A DNA stretch of 64,000 bases from Epichloe hybrida (lineage: Eukaryota > Ascomycota > Sordariomycetes > Hypocreales > Clavicipitaceae): contig JAFEKR010000046.1 in NCBI GenBank assembly GCA_019022495.1, positions 62,001 to 126,000 of the forward strand, given 5' to 3'. The notes beneath the pieces were generated by a model. The model was not told the origin of the DNA. It made no database searches and saw nothing but the letters and a program-made list of their open reading frames with translations. Positions 31,992 to 43,227 of the stretch are shown here, one piece after another (positions within the stretch are counted from its first letter, which is position 1; the number at the start of each line of letters is the position of its first letter). Made by a program: the position numbers and the translations under genes.

Positions 31992-33277
31992 TAATTTTGG
32001 AATATTTCGTGGTCTTGGCCCTTGACCGATGCTACGAACCCAAGGCTAGCAAGCGTTGGGTCATCAAGCTTTGCGTCACTAGAACTTACTAGGGGAAGTT
32101 TAAACTTGCATGCACAATCAGCTCCAGAGGATATAATGGTCTGGATAGTACTGCTGTCTGCAGGCTCCACAACGTCTATAATCGTCGGCCATGAAGAAGG
32201 CTGATTGCGCTGTATCAGAGCTTTCGGTCCCATGAGCGCACAGTACAGAGGAGAGCCAAAATTACTCCAGACGTTCACATCGGCCCCCAAGGACAACAGA
32301 GATTTGCATAGTTCGTGCAGCCCAAGCATAGAGGCCAAGTGAAGAGGCGTTAGCCTCCCTTGTTCAACCTCATCGGTGAGTTCTATGATCTTAGAGGCTC
32401 TGTCCTGGTGACCTGCACACTCGAGTTGATCTGGGAATCGAATTCTTCCGAATTCCAGAACCCACTGTATAAAGTTGTTGCTTTGGGAATTCGAAAACAA
32501 TTTCTCGGCTTCGAATCTGATGACAGACCATCGTGAGTTTGCGTATCGGTACCATCTCGAGGCAGCTACTCTATACAGCGGTCTCTGTTGATTGCGAACT
32601 CTCGCCAGGCAGAGCTCGGGAAATAATTCTAGTGGCGGGCGATTATTGCTAGGCGAGTTCAGTTCCTGCATCCATTGCAGAATAGTGGCATCATCAGGGT
32701 CCATTTCGAGACCTTCCTCCAACTTGCTCCGTTGAGTACAGATTCTCTGGTCTGGCGCCAGGCCATACATGGTTTCCAGGCTGGCCGTTGGCACGCTTTT
32801 GGATTGGTAATGGGCCTGACCTGGCTTTTGACTGTCTAAAGGTGACTGTGAATATACATCAGGCGCCAGTTTCTGGTGTATGCCAACAAGGGTGTTGGCG
32901 GTGCCACACGCAAGGGCAACAATCGACTGGCATGGCTGGAGCGACGTCAGCGTCGTGTGTAAACCAGACAACGTGAGAGTGTCAATGTTTCTCCGTATGC
33001 TGACAGCGATACCAGTACATCGCTCTAGGACCAAGTAGGGGCCAGTGGTGTCGAGTGTCTGACCTTGCTCCTCGTAACGTTGCACTAATCGGTGCAAGCC
33101 GAAAACTATGCCGAAGATACGACACAGCTCATGATGAACCTGAGCGAGTAGCTGCTTGAGGGTGCCAAGCTCCTGGATATGGATAGCTTTGAGTTTAAGC
33201 TCCCGGAACGCAAAGCTGATGGCCGCAATCGTATCTGCCAATGTAGATCTCAGGGTTGATTCGCGTGAGGTGGCCAT
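31991..33277 (-). CDS. Ankyrin-repeat protein, first reading frame (428 aa)
   Basis: Open frame from the ATG at 33277, encoding an alpha-helical N-terminus of about 190 residues of the type that precedes many fungal ankyrin proteins (STLADTIAAISFAFRELKLK, LAQVHHELCRIFG). A less conserved middle follows, then the first ankyrin repeats (GRLTPLHLASMLGLHELCKS). It ends KGQDHEIFQN at a TAA that overlaps the next frame's ATG. Bases 32335-32409 are the source of, or share a source with, the fragment at 4832-4906. It lies divergent to the SNF2/RING gene across about 780 bp. Likely the 5' part of one ankyrin gene. Confidence 0.78.
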   Translation of the reverse strand: MATSRESTLRSTLADTIAAISFAFRELKLKAIHIQELGTLKQLLAQVHHELCRIFGIVFGLHRLVQRYEEQGQTLDTTGPYLVLERCTGIAVSIRRNIDTLTLSGLHTTLTSLQPCQSIVALACGTANTLVGIHQKLAPDVYSQSPLDSQKPGQAHYQSKSVPTASLETMYGLAPDQRICTQRSKLEEGLEMDPDDATILQWMQELNSPSNNRPPLELFPELCLARVRNQQRPLYRVAASRWYRYANSRWSVIRFEAEKLFSNSQSNNFIQWVLEFGRIRFPDQLECAGHQDRASKIIELTDEVEQGRLTPLHLASMLGLHELCKSLLSLGADVNVWSNFGSPLYCALMGPKALIQRNQPSSWPTIIDVVEPADSSTIQTIISSGADCACKFKLPLVSSSDAKLDDPTLASLGFVASVKGQDHEIFQN

Positions 33278-33502
33278 TTTGGCACATGTCTTGTGACGCT
33301 GTGAGGCTCGATACCTTCGTTGTCATTTTCTTTTTCGTGCAACAGGTGTGCCTGCCTTGAGGATCTGCAGCCGGAGCCTCCAGCTCATCAGATGGATGAA
33401 GTTGGGTTTCCAGGAAGACAAGCAGCCGAGAGGGGGAGACTGACATGGAAAGGGAGCCATAGTTCAAAGTGCGGGGCCTAATTCCATGATATTGCATATG
33501 TT

Positions 33503-33533
<31 letters not shown>

Positions 33534-34057
33534 GCATCAACACGTCTCGGCTACCATTGGCCTTGCCCAGTTTTGCCCTCAGCGCTGCGTGTGCATCTGA
33601 AAATAACACAAAAATCCCATCTTGACGTCAATCAATCATTATGACACTCTTTTGCCGAGGCCGGTTCTCGACCGACCCCTGTCACTTTTCCAGCCTACCC
33701 TATGATTCATCCTGATTCATGGTTGAGAAGGGTTGACTTTGGAATTGTTCAGTCAACCACCAGTCTGAACGCCAGTCGGAATAGCAATGGACGGGATGAA
33801 ATGCTTCTTTTGCCAGTCGTGCCAGTCGTGCCAGTCGTGGCAGCCGTGGCAGCCGCAGACAACTGCTGGCTTCACTGCCCGCTGCATTCACCTGACGGTG
33901 TCGGGAGGCGCTGATATATCTTCAAGCACACTTCTTCCAAGAGAAGGTTTACTCTTCATCTCTTCCACTTCAAACTGTCCGCCAAAATCACTCTTGGCAA
34001 CTTCAATCTAAGCTGAACTTAGCTTCGTGCGCTTACAAACCCCCAAGAGTGCTTGCA
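33278..34057. promoter_or_regulatory. Divergent promoter region between ankyrin and SNF2 genes
   Basis: The two start codons are 780 bp apart. The region holds a run of 28 T at 33506-33533, which is either a nucleosome-excluding poly(dA:dT) tract or the tail of an old retroposed insertion in minus orientation. Imperfect 9-bp repeats of TGCCAGTCG / TGGCAGCCG lie at 33810-33856, and CT-rich leader sequence precedes the plus-strand start. No conserved reading frame is seen. Confidence 0.6.
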
Positions 34058-37000
34058 ATGTCACAAAACGACATCAAGGGAGAGCCGAGTGAGTCAGAAA
34101 TGATTGATGCCGACATTCCCGACGCATACGACTCTATAGAGGAACATGAAGCACACGAACCGAGCGAAGACTCTGATTCAAGCTATATTGATGACGAGAA
34201 CGCACACGGGACTTACCAAGAGGGCAGAGCAGCCTCGAAAAGGCAAAAAAAGAGACTTCCTCCCGCGAAAACTGCGCGTGAATTCTTCGCAAGACTGCAC
34301 GAGAAAGAGAAACAGCTAAGGCAAGAGGCAAAGAATAATAGCAAGACACATGATGGATCTCGTAAAGCAAGGGCAACCAAGAACCCGAAGGCAAATGCCA
34401 AGTCTGATCTTGGGGTGGCCGCGCAATTACAGCAAGATCTCCGCAATGGAGAGAACATCAGAGAATCAGTGTCTACTACCATGCCGGAGATGTCGACATA
34501 TACTCATGCTGAGCAATTTGCCATGATCAGTAACAGCATTCCTGGCGGATCAGATATCAGACGAGCCAAGACACAGAAAAGAGACCTTAAGCAAGCCGTA
34601 AAATCATTTGGCTACAAGGCTCTCAAAGCGCTAGATGGAAATTGGCTGCATAGAGATATGGAAACAGCCTTATATAACTACCAGATTACCGCCACATCGT
34701 GGATGATGGGAAAAGAATTGTCCAAAGCTGGACCAGCCGGGGGTATCATCGCGGATGAGATGGGCATGGGGAAAACGCTCATGAGTCTTGCCTGTGTGGT
34801 GGGCAATCCACCTGGCGAAATTGACCTCAAGAAGTTCATCCAGACAACTCTGATTATAGTGCCTAACCAGGCCGTGGCTAATCAATGGAGACAAGAAGCT
34901 ATAACGCATTTGAACCGCCGAATTTCAGGGCTTGTCACGATTTACAACGCCAAAATTTTCATGTCTCGCGATATACTCGAAAAGCATTGGATCGTGTAAG
35001 TACATTGACTGCGAATTAAACTCTCTTGTCTCACTTATGAAAAACTGATTTGACATAGCATAACGACAATGCACGAGATTCGGCAACAATACCAAGCAAG
35101 GATGGAGTCTGCGGACGGCGTGGGGAGTTCCGAGAGATACCAACTGTTCGAGCTAAGCTGGTACCGAGTGATTTTGGATGAAGCACATGCTATAAAAAAC
35201 ACCAACAGCAAGAGTGAGTTCAGAGAAAGTCGTCGAAATCATGGCTTTGAGGTAGGGCTTTTTAAGAGACCAGTGCTGACTATTGACGAGGTAAAATGGC
35301 GTGCTGCTTTCTCAAAGCTAAACATCGCTGGGCTTTGAGCGGAACACCTCTGTCCAACGACACCACAGGTAAAGTAAACCGGAGTCAAATGCAAGACAAT
35401 CTAAAGCGCTAAAAGGGATTCATAGAACTTCTGCCATACCTCAAATTTATAGGCTGCGACATTGACGAGGACGTGGCATCGTTCAAACGCGGTTATATGA
35501 AGGAGGTATGTCATACGAGCCGAGCCTGGAGTTTCTTGCTTAGGCAGCAATCACTAAAGAACCTCGCCAGAAAAAAGCGAATGAAAAGCTGGAAGCTCTC
35601 ATAGCGATGGTAATGTATCGACGGTGAGTTTTGACCCAGGGTGCAATACGAGGATGAATCGTCTCATTGGATTCCAGAACAAAGAAAGACACTTTTCTTG
35701 GCCATAAAATACTTGACATTCCGCCATGTCACACACACGACATCCACTTCACGATATCGCAGGAAGAGCAAATTATTTACGAGTAAGTGATTACTGCATG
35801 ACTTTTGTATGACACAGCCCATAAGCTAATAACACTTACTAGCTTTATAAAGTCCGTCTTCAATCGCATTGCCGGAGAATCGGAAAAGGCGACCGCCATA
35901 AAGAAGGAAGCTGTGGACGAAGGCTTGATTGCTGAACTGGACAAAGAGCTCGAAAAAGCGCTGACACATATATACGCAGAACAGTACATGCATCTGAGAA
36001 TGGTGCTCTCTCATTCCTACAATGCCGAGGGCCTTTACCGCACCTTGCCCTCTGTCGGCGAGATGGAAACTTTGAGAAAAGCCTTGGCTGACTTGCAGGA
36101 CAAAAAAACAGTCATGGATCAACTTCTTCAAGACCCAATACTGGTCGCAGAGCTTGAAAACTATGGCACTGGTGTCAAATTCGTGAAGAGATGTCTCGAT
36201 CCAGCAATCGGCGGCCGTGTGGATTTTGACGTCTGTCTGCACTTGATACAGATCGAACGCGAAGCAGAAGCAGCCAAGTGTGCTTCATGCTATGAACAGC
36301 CAAAGCTTCCTATTAAAGCGGACTCGGTACGTCCGAACGAAGTAGGTGCGCAGAAAATATGGTGCTGACTTTCATAGTGCGGCCATTTCTATTGCAATGA
36401 CTGCTTCGTGGAGAAGATGACAAAACCAAGAGTAAACGAAGCTGGGCATTCTGTCCCTGAGGTAATAACGGGGCAAAATGACTACCAAGCACGGGGAGTG
36501 TCAAACGCTAATGAAAAATTTCACACAGACTTGCAGCTTCGATGAATGTGCAAAGCCTCTAGCGGCTTCGTTGAACTCTTGTTCCATGGAGAAAGAAGTT
36601 TGGCGAGCATCACAAGATACAAAATTTATTGAAGGTGGAATCGATTTCAATGATGTCGCTCTGCCAAGACCTAAAGAGAGAAATGGCTGCTTCCTTCTTG
36701 GCGATTACAGGCGGGATATATCGCAGATACCGAGCTCTCGCCTGACGGTCGCCATGGCTGTGCTGTCCAGCTGGTATCTTGACTTTCCTCAAGATAAGAT
36801 CATGGGTAAGTGCCCTGGCGTACACACTCCTAAAGAAGGTTATCGCTGACAGACGTGGCTAGTTTTTACCCAGTTCATTTCAACGGCAAAGGTACTGGGC
36901 CGCATGCTTGAGGTAGCACACATCCCTTTCCTATACTACTATGGATGCATGTCAGCCGCGAAAAAGGCACAGGCCTTGGAGATTTTCAAGGAGGAAAGCC

Positions 37001-37521
37001 ATGTAGCCCCGAGGGTTATGGTAAGAGCACCCCTTCAAGCCACAAGCAGCGAAGGTAGCAAATGATACTGACGGTTGGGAAAGCTCATTAGCTTGAAAGC
37101 AGGGGGGCAATCGCTGAACCTCCAATGCGCCAACCGAATGATCATTGTTGATCCATGGTGGAATGTCACAGCAGAGCAGCAGGCGATTGGTCGCGCGCAC
37201 AGAGTTGGCCAGAAGAAGGAGTGTCATGTGGTTCGGGTGCTGAGCAACTCGGACATGGACGTGAAGATGCTACAGCTCCAAAGAAACAAAAGCGAGGAAG
37301 TTGATTACGCACTCCAGGACGATGGACACCTACCCGCGCTCCTAGACGACGACCAGCGCGAAGAACTCTTCAATTTCACGACAGGCAAGAAGAAGGGCAA
37401 GCAGGGACAGACTGCTCCAAACCCGGCATGGAAGGGCACGCAGCGATTGGGAGGAGTGGGAGCTCAGCCGGACAACTCGAATGTAAATGGTGGCTCCAGC
37501 AACAAGCGAAGAAGATGTTGA
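34058..37521 (+). CDS. SNF2-family ATPase/helicase with RING finger (Rad5/Rad16-like), multi-exon
   Basis: DNA-dependent ATPase, probably nuclear and involved in chromatin or DNA repair; the RING suggests ubiquitin ligase activity (family inference). The ATG at 34058 opens an acidic, lysine-rich N-terminus. The helicase core starts with IADEMGMGKT (motif I), then LIIVPNQAVANQW and, after an intron at 34996-35058, VILDEAHAIKN (motif II). Intron 35214-35290 precedes AKHRWALSGTPLSN (motif III). Later exons give VMYRRTKKDTFLGH, an inserted RING (CASCYEQP then, after an intron, CGHFYCNDCF) and the C-terminal helicase lobe (VFTQFISTAKVLGRML, ISLKAGGQSLNLQCANR, QAIGRAHRVGQ). About ten introns are implied; one near 35506-35543 would be unusually short, so that junction is uncertain. 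The tail is basic, ending NKRRRC. Confidence 0.87.
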
Positions 37522-37914
37522 TTGCGATTACGAATAAGGAAGGGGCCCTGGAAGATGAGTGGGCATATGAATTTATGGGATGACTGACGACTGGAAGTTC
37601 AGAGCAGGAAACGGCATTTGAAACTAGCAACAAGATGATGCTTTGGAGGCCAACAGGCTTAAATACATTAGGCAGACTAAGACGGGCTACTTGCTACAAG
37701 GGACGATTCTGACAGCTCGAATAATACGAGACGTCTTTTCACTTGAACTCTCCTATTTTGACTAATGTAGAACAGTACGGAGTAGAAACCTTCGGTCTTT
37801 CACTTGATTGTTACTCTGTTTAGGAGGTAGAGTGGCGTTTCCATCCATTATTTAGCAATTACCCCCCTGGCAGCTGCATTGTCTGTTTATGCAGATTCCC
37901 TTCCCACCACGACA

Positions 37915-38157
37915 CTATCCCTTCACATTAGTGACGATGCGCGTGCCCACAACGGATTTGCAAGTCGAATTAAGAAAAGTGCTCACCGCGCAGCAAACTT
38001 CAGGGTTGTTTGATCGACAGTAGATGGATCGTTCGAAAACCGAACCGGTGGTATCTCCACCATGCCTAGGAACTGGCCCAATAGGTCCAGCTTGGGGAAG
38101 AGCTGAGGACATGGCCAAGTTGAGAATAATAGCGAGAATAGGGCAAGAAGACTTCAT
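37915..38157 (-). CDS. Candidate small secreted cysteine-rich protein (80 aa)
   Basis: The ATG at 38157 opens an 80-codon frame. The first 20 or so residues look like a signal peptide (KSSCPILAIILNLAMSSALP). The mature part has a C-x7-CC-x9-C pattern (CRSNNPEVCC ... STC) that recalls the first half of hydrophobins, but the second set of four cysteines is absent. It may be a truncated hydrophobin-like gene, an unrelated secreted peptide, or a chance frame. Expression and processing are inferred. Note that the TAG stop at 37915 follows an AT-poor, unconserved tail, so an unrecognised intron is possible. Confidence 0.4.
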   Translation of the reverse strand: MKSSCPILAIILNLAMSSALPQAGPIGPVPRHGGDTTGSVFERSIYCRSNNPEVCCAVSTFLNSTCKSVVGTRIVTNVKG

Positions 38158-38362
38158 GTTTGTGGGAGATGTTGTTTTTGTCGTAGTTGTAGAGTGGTGC
38201 CTAGTAAGTGCATCTTGGCGATTAGTTCGAGGCTGGCATGGCTTTTATAGATGAAAAAAAAACTGTTTTTAATGTCTGATCTGTTAGGGGCCCCTATTGT
38301 CGAATTCACGCACAAACTAGTAACTAGTTGGCTACGCCTCTTTTTCTCGTGCAACATGTTGC

Positions 38363-38650
38363 ATGAAAAAGCACGAAAAAGGTGTTGAGCATTATTTGCC
38401 CGTTTATCGCAGCTACGGTGCACTCCCTTTTCGGCATAGTCAGCCTGAAAACTTACTAAAACGAGGCATAGCCAACTTAGAATATATGACAAGAGTAAAT
38501 AATAACAAAGGTATTAAGCCTTATAGTATTATGTATAAGATATATACTAAAATAGCTACATTACGCAAATCAGCCCTAAGATCTACATGCCACGACTTCG
38601 GTCGGAAGGAATACAACAGAGTGATAACGAAGATTCGGGGTCGCAACTAG
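38363..38650 (+). other. Uncertain 95-codon frame in AT-rich patch
   Basis: An ATG-started frame whose second half is rich in Tyr, Ile, Lys and Thr codons of AT-type, unlike neighbouring genes. No domain is recognised. It sits among repeats and next to a hairpin-like sequence, so a remnant of a mobile element is as likely as a gene. Confidence 0.2.
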
Positions 38651-38839
38651 AAAGGTGCTACAACCCACTGTACCTAGGGGTCGGGGTGTGAAGGTCTTGA
38701 ACTCTGACCTGCCACATATATATAATGTATATAGTCTGGCCTGTGCTCCTAACAGTAACCTCCGATAACTTATATATTCTAACGATATCTCTTTCGTTTT
38801 AGGCCCAGTTACTATTACATAATAAAAAAATCACTACTA

Positions 38840-38935
38840 CATGTTTAGGACTACATGTTTACGCTACATGTTTAGTACTACATGTTTAGTAGTGCATGTT
38901 TATGCTGCATGTTTAGTACTACATGTCTATGTGTT
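38840..38935. repeat. ACTACATGTTTAG tandem repeats
   Basis: Seven or eight irregular copies of (A)CTACATGTTTAG(T), each centred on ACATGT. They resemble the ACTACATGTAG subterminal repeats of the hAT-related element at 25.4 kb and could mark another decayed terminus. Confidence 0.85.
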
Positions 38936-39156
38936 AAAAGAAACAGAGCCTTGACCTAGCCTAAAAATACCAAAACATACACCGACGTCAGAAAAGTGTG
39001 CGGATGTGGCGGTCAATGCAGAGGGAGGCTTCGGCTCCCGCGAAACATGAGAGGTCATGTGTCATGTGTCGGGCAATGACACGCTTGAAGCCAGCCAGTG
39101 CTCAATCTATTCCAGCAAATGGCAGAGACAATGAGCCACATGAGCTGCTCCTCTAG

Positions 39157-39180
39157 TCTCTTTCTCTCTCTATCTCTGTC

Positions 39181-39223
<43 letters not shown>

Positions 39224-39225
39224 TA
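39157..39225. repeat. CT microsatellite
   Basis: An interrupted (CT)n / (TCTG)n tract ending in ten T's, upstream of the GPCR. Such pyrimidine tracts are common in fungal promoters. Confidence 0.95.
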
Positions 39226-39792
39226 CCGCCCTTCGAAGCCAGCCACTCTACAAAAGTCCACGTCTCACCGCACAAGCCTCATTTCCTTGGATCGAAAATT
39301 TGCATGACGCTTTCCTGCAGTCATCGGCTCCATGCAGCCCCAACCGCTCCTTCTTTTCCAGGCTGCCGTGGTCTGTATCTCGCTTCGCCCCCGTCGTCTC
39401 TGGAGTCTCGAGGGTTGGCACAGCCACGAGCCACATCCGAGAAAGAGAACGGAGACATGCATGCTCCGTAGACAGACCTCATAGAGGTCCGTTCTGCTGC
39501 CCGTTCTGCTGCCCGTCTCATTGCTAGATGATAGGTGTCAAAAGACCATCTCGCAGGCGCCAATGCTTTTCTAATCGCACCCTAAGTTTCTGTCGGTCCC
39601 ATCACACGCCACAAGTCCCCTCTCGCTTCTCAATTCCCGGGCGGGCAGGCGAAGAGTCACGGACTGTTACAGACAGATTCAATAAGAGGCTCGACACTTC
39701 CGCCAAACGTAATGACACCGATAACCTGGGCCTGACTAGCACAAAAGCCATTCAACAACCGAGCAGTGACTGGCCATGCCGCCTTTGTCGAG

Positions 39793-41602
39793 ATGCCGAT
39801 TTGGTGGCGTATTGTCGACCTACCTGCCTCTATAGAGACCTTGCCACCAGATAACCACGACGTTGTAATACGGGGAGCTGCAGCAGACGCGGTATATGCC
39901 GATCTGGGCCCGAGACAACTTCTTGTGCTTTACGTATCGTCCGTCATTGCTGGAGGGCTGAGCCTGATTTCGACGATAATTGCTATGGCATCATTCTTGC
40001 GAATGCGACGCAGTTTCAGGCATGAGTAATTTAAACCTGCATCTGGAAAATTCAACAGTCGTAAACTGACAAGGACACAGTCTCATTCTACTACTGATAC
40101 TGAGCGACTTGCTTAAGACGCTGTGGCTAGTCATCTTGCCTGCGACCGAACTTGTACAAGGAACCGTCGCCTCCACCTCGAGCCTTTGTCAAATCAGTGG
40201 CTACTTTCTGTCTGTCGGGATCGAAGCATGCGATTTAGCCGTCTTGCTGATGGCTGTGCACACTGGATTGTACATATTCAGAGGACGAACGGGATTGTAC
40301 CCGTTTCGGTTCTTCGCATACGCCATCGTCGCAGTCGTATCGCTGATGCTTGCCTCCCTGTCATTCATCAACAAACCCGCCTTTGTGAATTCGGGGCCTT
40401 ATTGCTACCTGCCCAGCCAACCAGACTGGACCAGTCGAGCGCTCAGCTGGATCCCGAGATATGTGATTCTCGTTACCATAATGCTGACATATACGTGCAT
40501 CTACGCCTACGTTCGATGGGTCATGACGAAGTCGGAGGAGCCGGGACGGCTACAGAACGCAAATGAACCAGGCCGGGTCGACGGGCATCATGTTCAGGAA
40601 CCATATCCGCTACCGCCAACTCCACCAATTGCATATCATGGACTGATTCCGCCCTCGCCACCCTGTGACCGAGCGTTGTCTGATCAAACCTTGGTTGGGA
40701 CCTCGCGGCTTACCTTACTGGAGCTATCGCAACAGAACGAGGGTGTGGGAGTATCTACGTTTGTCAAACAAAGAAACGAGAGAACAAAACTCAGCCCGAA
40801 AAAACCCGCTTCGCCCAAGGCTCCGTCTAATAGAACGGCCCCTTCCTCCCATAATGACCGGTACGAAGAAACTTCCAACGGCTATATTCATCCACACCAT
40901 GCTGGTGGGCATGAGCAATTCCTATCGACAGCCCGATCAATGACAGTCACCCCGCAACAAATCATCCCCCCATACCCAACCACTGCTGGCGGCCTATTGA
41001 TTCGAGCACAAACCGGCCCAATCTTGGACAATGGGAGTTCTGACATCTCTCGCGAGGATATGTCGTTGCCGCATCTAGTCCTCTCGTCAACAACGCTCAA
41101 TGCTACGGGGATGCCTCGAGTGCGAGAAAAGATACGGCGGCAGCTGGGACAGCTTTTTGTTTACCCTTTGGTGTACATGACGGGCTGGTTAATACCATTC
41201 ATCTCACATGTCATGGGGGGCGACAAGACTGGGCGGCCATTCTGGCTTGTTCTAGCCGGCCTCATCAGCTTGTGCGTCCAAGGCATGGCAGATTCGGTGG
41301 TTTTCCTGATGATGGAAAAGCCATGGCGGTATTGGACAAGAGACGATGTAACGGCTTGGTGGTGTATTCCGTGGTGCGAGCAGTCGTCTATGAAAGGGAA
41401 TGGCATCAAAGTCGGACGTACTAGGGAGGAAATGCTCATTGACGGCACGATAGCGAGAAGGAGAAGAGAGCGCGAGCAGGCCGAAAGAAGGCTGCTGACA
41501 GCTGGGCGCGGCCCAGTACACAGATACTGGTGGGATCTTACTCCGGTGGGGATCGACGAGTCCAGTGATGAAGAGGCTCAGCCAGCCCGTACGATGAGAT
41601 GA
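39793..41602 (+). CDS. Git3-type G-protein-coupled receptor (glucose/carbon sensing family)
   Basis: Plasma-membrane receptor of the Git3/Gpr1-like family, which signals carbon source to cAMP through a G-alpha subunit (known for the family; ligand unknown here). Exons 39793-40025 and 40081-41602 total 1755 nt, or 584 residues. The ATG at 39793 is the first in-frame ATG. TM1 is LLVLYVSSVIAGGLSLISTI. The 55-bp intron joins SFRHD to LILLLILSDLLKTLWLVILP (TM2). TM3-TM5 follow (ISGYFLSVGIEACDLAVLLM, FFAYAIVAVVSLMLASLSF, IPRYVILVTIMLTYTCIYAY). A long Ser/Pro-rich third loop of about 260 residues precedes the Git3 C-terminal part with YPLVYMTGWLIPFISHVMGG and WLVLAGLISLCVQGMADSVV. The tail is basic then acidic. 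Confidence 0.9.
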
Positions 41603-42105
41603 TGATGGGATTTGGTTTTATTCTGGAGTATATACCTCATTAATAAATATCCAGGTAGGTATAAAGGCGCTCTAGGCAGCTGCTGGTCAAATTGACCATG
41701 ATTGACTGCAAATCCTTGGCTTGCGCAGAAAATTGAAGCATGTCGTGATCTACTATTATCGCGGTGGCACTCTACAGAAATGATTGCTACAGATTTGCCT
41801 GCCTACCAGTGCCGCGTTTCTGGACGCCTCCATGATTTATGTGAGATTAACGCCAGTCTCCATCAACTCGCAACAGAAATAACCTCTACCAAAGCACCCC
41901 ATGGCAAAAGGTCCATGTGTCTTATGATGTATAGCATGACCACCAACGAGGAAACAGAGCTCTGTGATAGCCAGGTGACCAGACCACAGTCGCCGACATT
42001 CAACATGAGTGTTGAGCGCACCAAAAGTGTCCTCTCTTGCTACTACCAGATAACATTCGCATCTCCTGTCGCCTGATGCAGTTGTAGTCAACATTGCACG
42101 CGTTT
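41603..42105. other. Convergent 3' region between GPCR and amidotransferase
   Basis: About 500 bp between two stop codons that face each other. An AATAAATAT-type polyadenylation signal lies at about 41641. Overlapping frames here start at non-ATG codons and show no family resemblance; no gene is called. Confidence 0.6.
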
Positions 42106-42974
42106 CTAACCATGGCGGATGAAATTGAGGAACGCCTTTCCAATCGCCACGCCATCGTGGGGAATCGGTGCTCTCTTCATACCACCCTCGTACACCTCAT
42201 CGTTGAAGATGCCGGCATTGTGTCGATTGACCAGGATCTCGGAGATGATGTCCTCGGTGAACTCGGGGTGGCCCTGCACAGTAATGTATTGGCCAGGTTT
42301 GTACATGGCCTGGACGGAGCAAAACGCGTTGGAACCAAGGGGGATCGCGTCGCCGGGGAAGTCGCGTACGATGTCGCGGTGCATCTGATGGATGCGCTAC
42401 GAGGAACAATGGGTTAGTTTTGCTCCCCCACGTGTCCCGACAGGTGCGGACAGAGAAGAAAAGGAGGGGGGTTTTTGCGGTGGGATTGTCTCACCAGCTT
42501 GTTCAGCCCGAAAACCTCCTTGCCCTTGTCCGTCAGGTCGACCTCTGTCACGGCGACTTCCCAGCCGTTCTCGCTCTTGCCGAGGCTCGCGCCGAGAGCT
42601 CGCCCTATGATCTGGTGGCCGAAGCAGACTCCTACTAGCTTGACGCGGCCGCTCTGTAGGGCTCGTGTCGTGAAGTCGACGAGCTTGAGGATCCAGGGGT
42701 CGTTGTCGAAGGCGGTGTGTCGCGAGCCCGTTAGGAGGAGGGCGTCGACGTCGTCTAGCGAGGGGTATGATGCCGGGTCGTTTACTATGTCGTGCGCCGA
42801 GATGGTGACCAGGGAGGATAGGTCCGGTGGCGGGGTGGAGGTTTGGGCGGCGGCGGCGCTGAGGAGGGCTGTGAAGACGCCGGCGTAGCTGCCGAACTTG
42901 GCGCTCGTTTGGGGCTGAGGCGTGTCGCACTCGAGGATGGCGAGGCGGAGGGGGTGAGGCGGGGAGCAGCTCAT
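42106..42974 (-). CDS. Class I glutamine amidotransferase-like protein
   Basis: A cytosolic GATase1-fold protein resembling the stand-alone 'GMP synthase-like' amidotransferases; the acceptor substrate is unknown. Exons 42495-42974 and 42106-42396 (intron 98 bp) give 256 residues. The start is the ATG at 42974; a longer frame upstream begins only with TTG. The nucleophile elbow is GVCFGHQIIG with its catalytic Cys, preceded by DALLLTGSRH. The partner His is in VQGHPEF in exon 2. No synthetase domain is attached, so it is not GMP synthase or carbamoyl-phosphate synthase. Divergent to the exopolyphosphatase gene with only 253 bp between start codons. Confidence 0.88.
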
Positions 42975-43227
42975 TTTGGGTTGGGAGAGTGACAAGTGGT
43001 GAGTAAGAGGAGGAGGAGGGTCGGAACCATTGTTTTGACGTTTTAACGTTTTTGACGTCGGGTGCGGTGGATCTGGCGTTGAACTTATTAGTTGCCGATC
43101 ATCGCGGGGTCCGGCTGGCTGGCTCTACATAATAGCGCCGGCTTCTTGGTGGGGGACCCTGACTTTGACTTGAAGTCGCACCAAACCTCGACATTCTCAT
43201 TTCTCTCATCTCTCGTAAACACCCGCC
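42975..43227. promoter_or_regulatory. Short bidirectional promoter, amidotransferase / exopolyphosphatase
   Basis: A 253-bp divergent spacer containing GACGTTTTAACGTTTTTGACGT. The two GACGT cores there resemble CRE/bZIP half sites. Shared regulation is inferred, not shown. Confidence 0.5.

Larger units (their letters stand above)
37522..39792. other. Long spacer between the SNF2 gene and the GPCR
   Basis: This 2.27-kb stretch contains one candidate small secreted protein (37915-38157, minus), an AT-rich 96-codon frame of unknown meaning (38363-38650, plus), ACATGT-centred repeats (38840-38935), a CT-rich microsatellite (39157-39225) and the GPCR promoter. A hairpin-like stretch, CTCGTGCAACATGTTGCATG, lies at 38347-38366. 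The rest shows nothing supportable. Confidence 0.6.

Noticed and set aside
39098..39307. Ser/Leu-rich frame resembling a signal anchor
   Set aside because: It is translated from the CT microsatellite.
41702..42076. 124-codon frame between the GPCR and amidotransferase
   Set aside because: It starts at TTG, has no recognisable domain, and lies where two genes converge.
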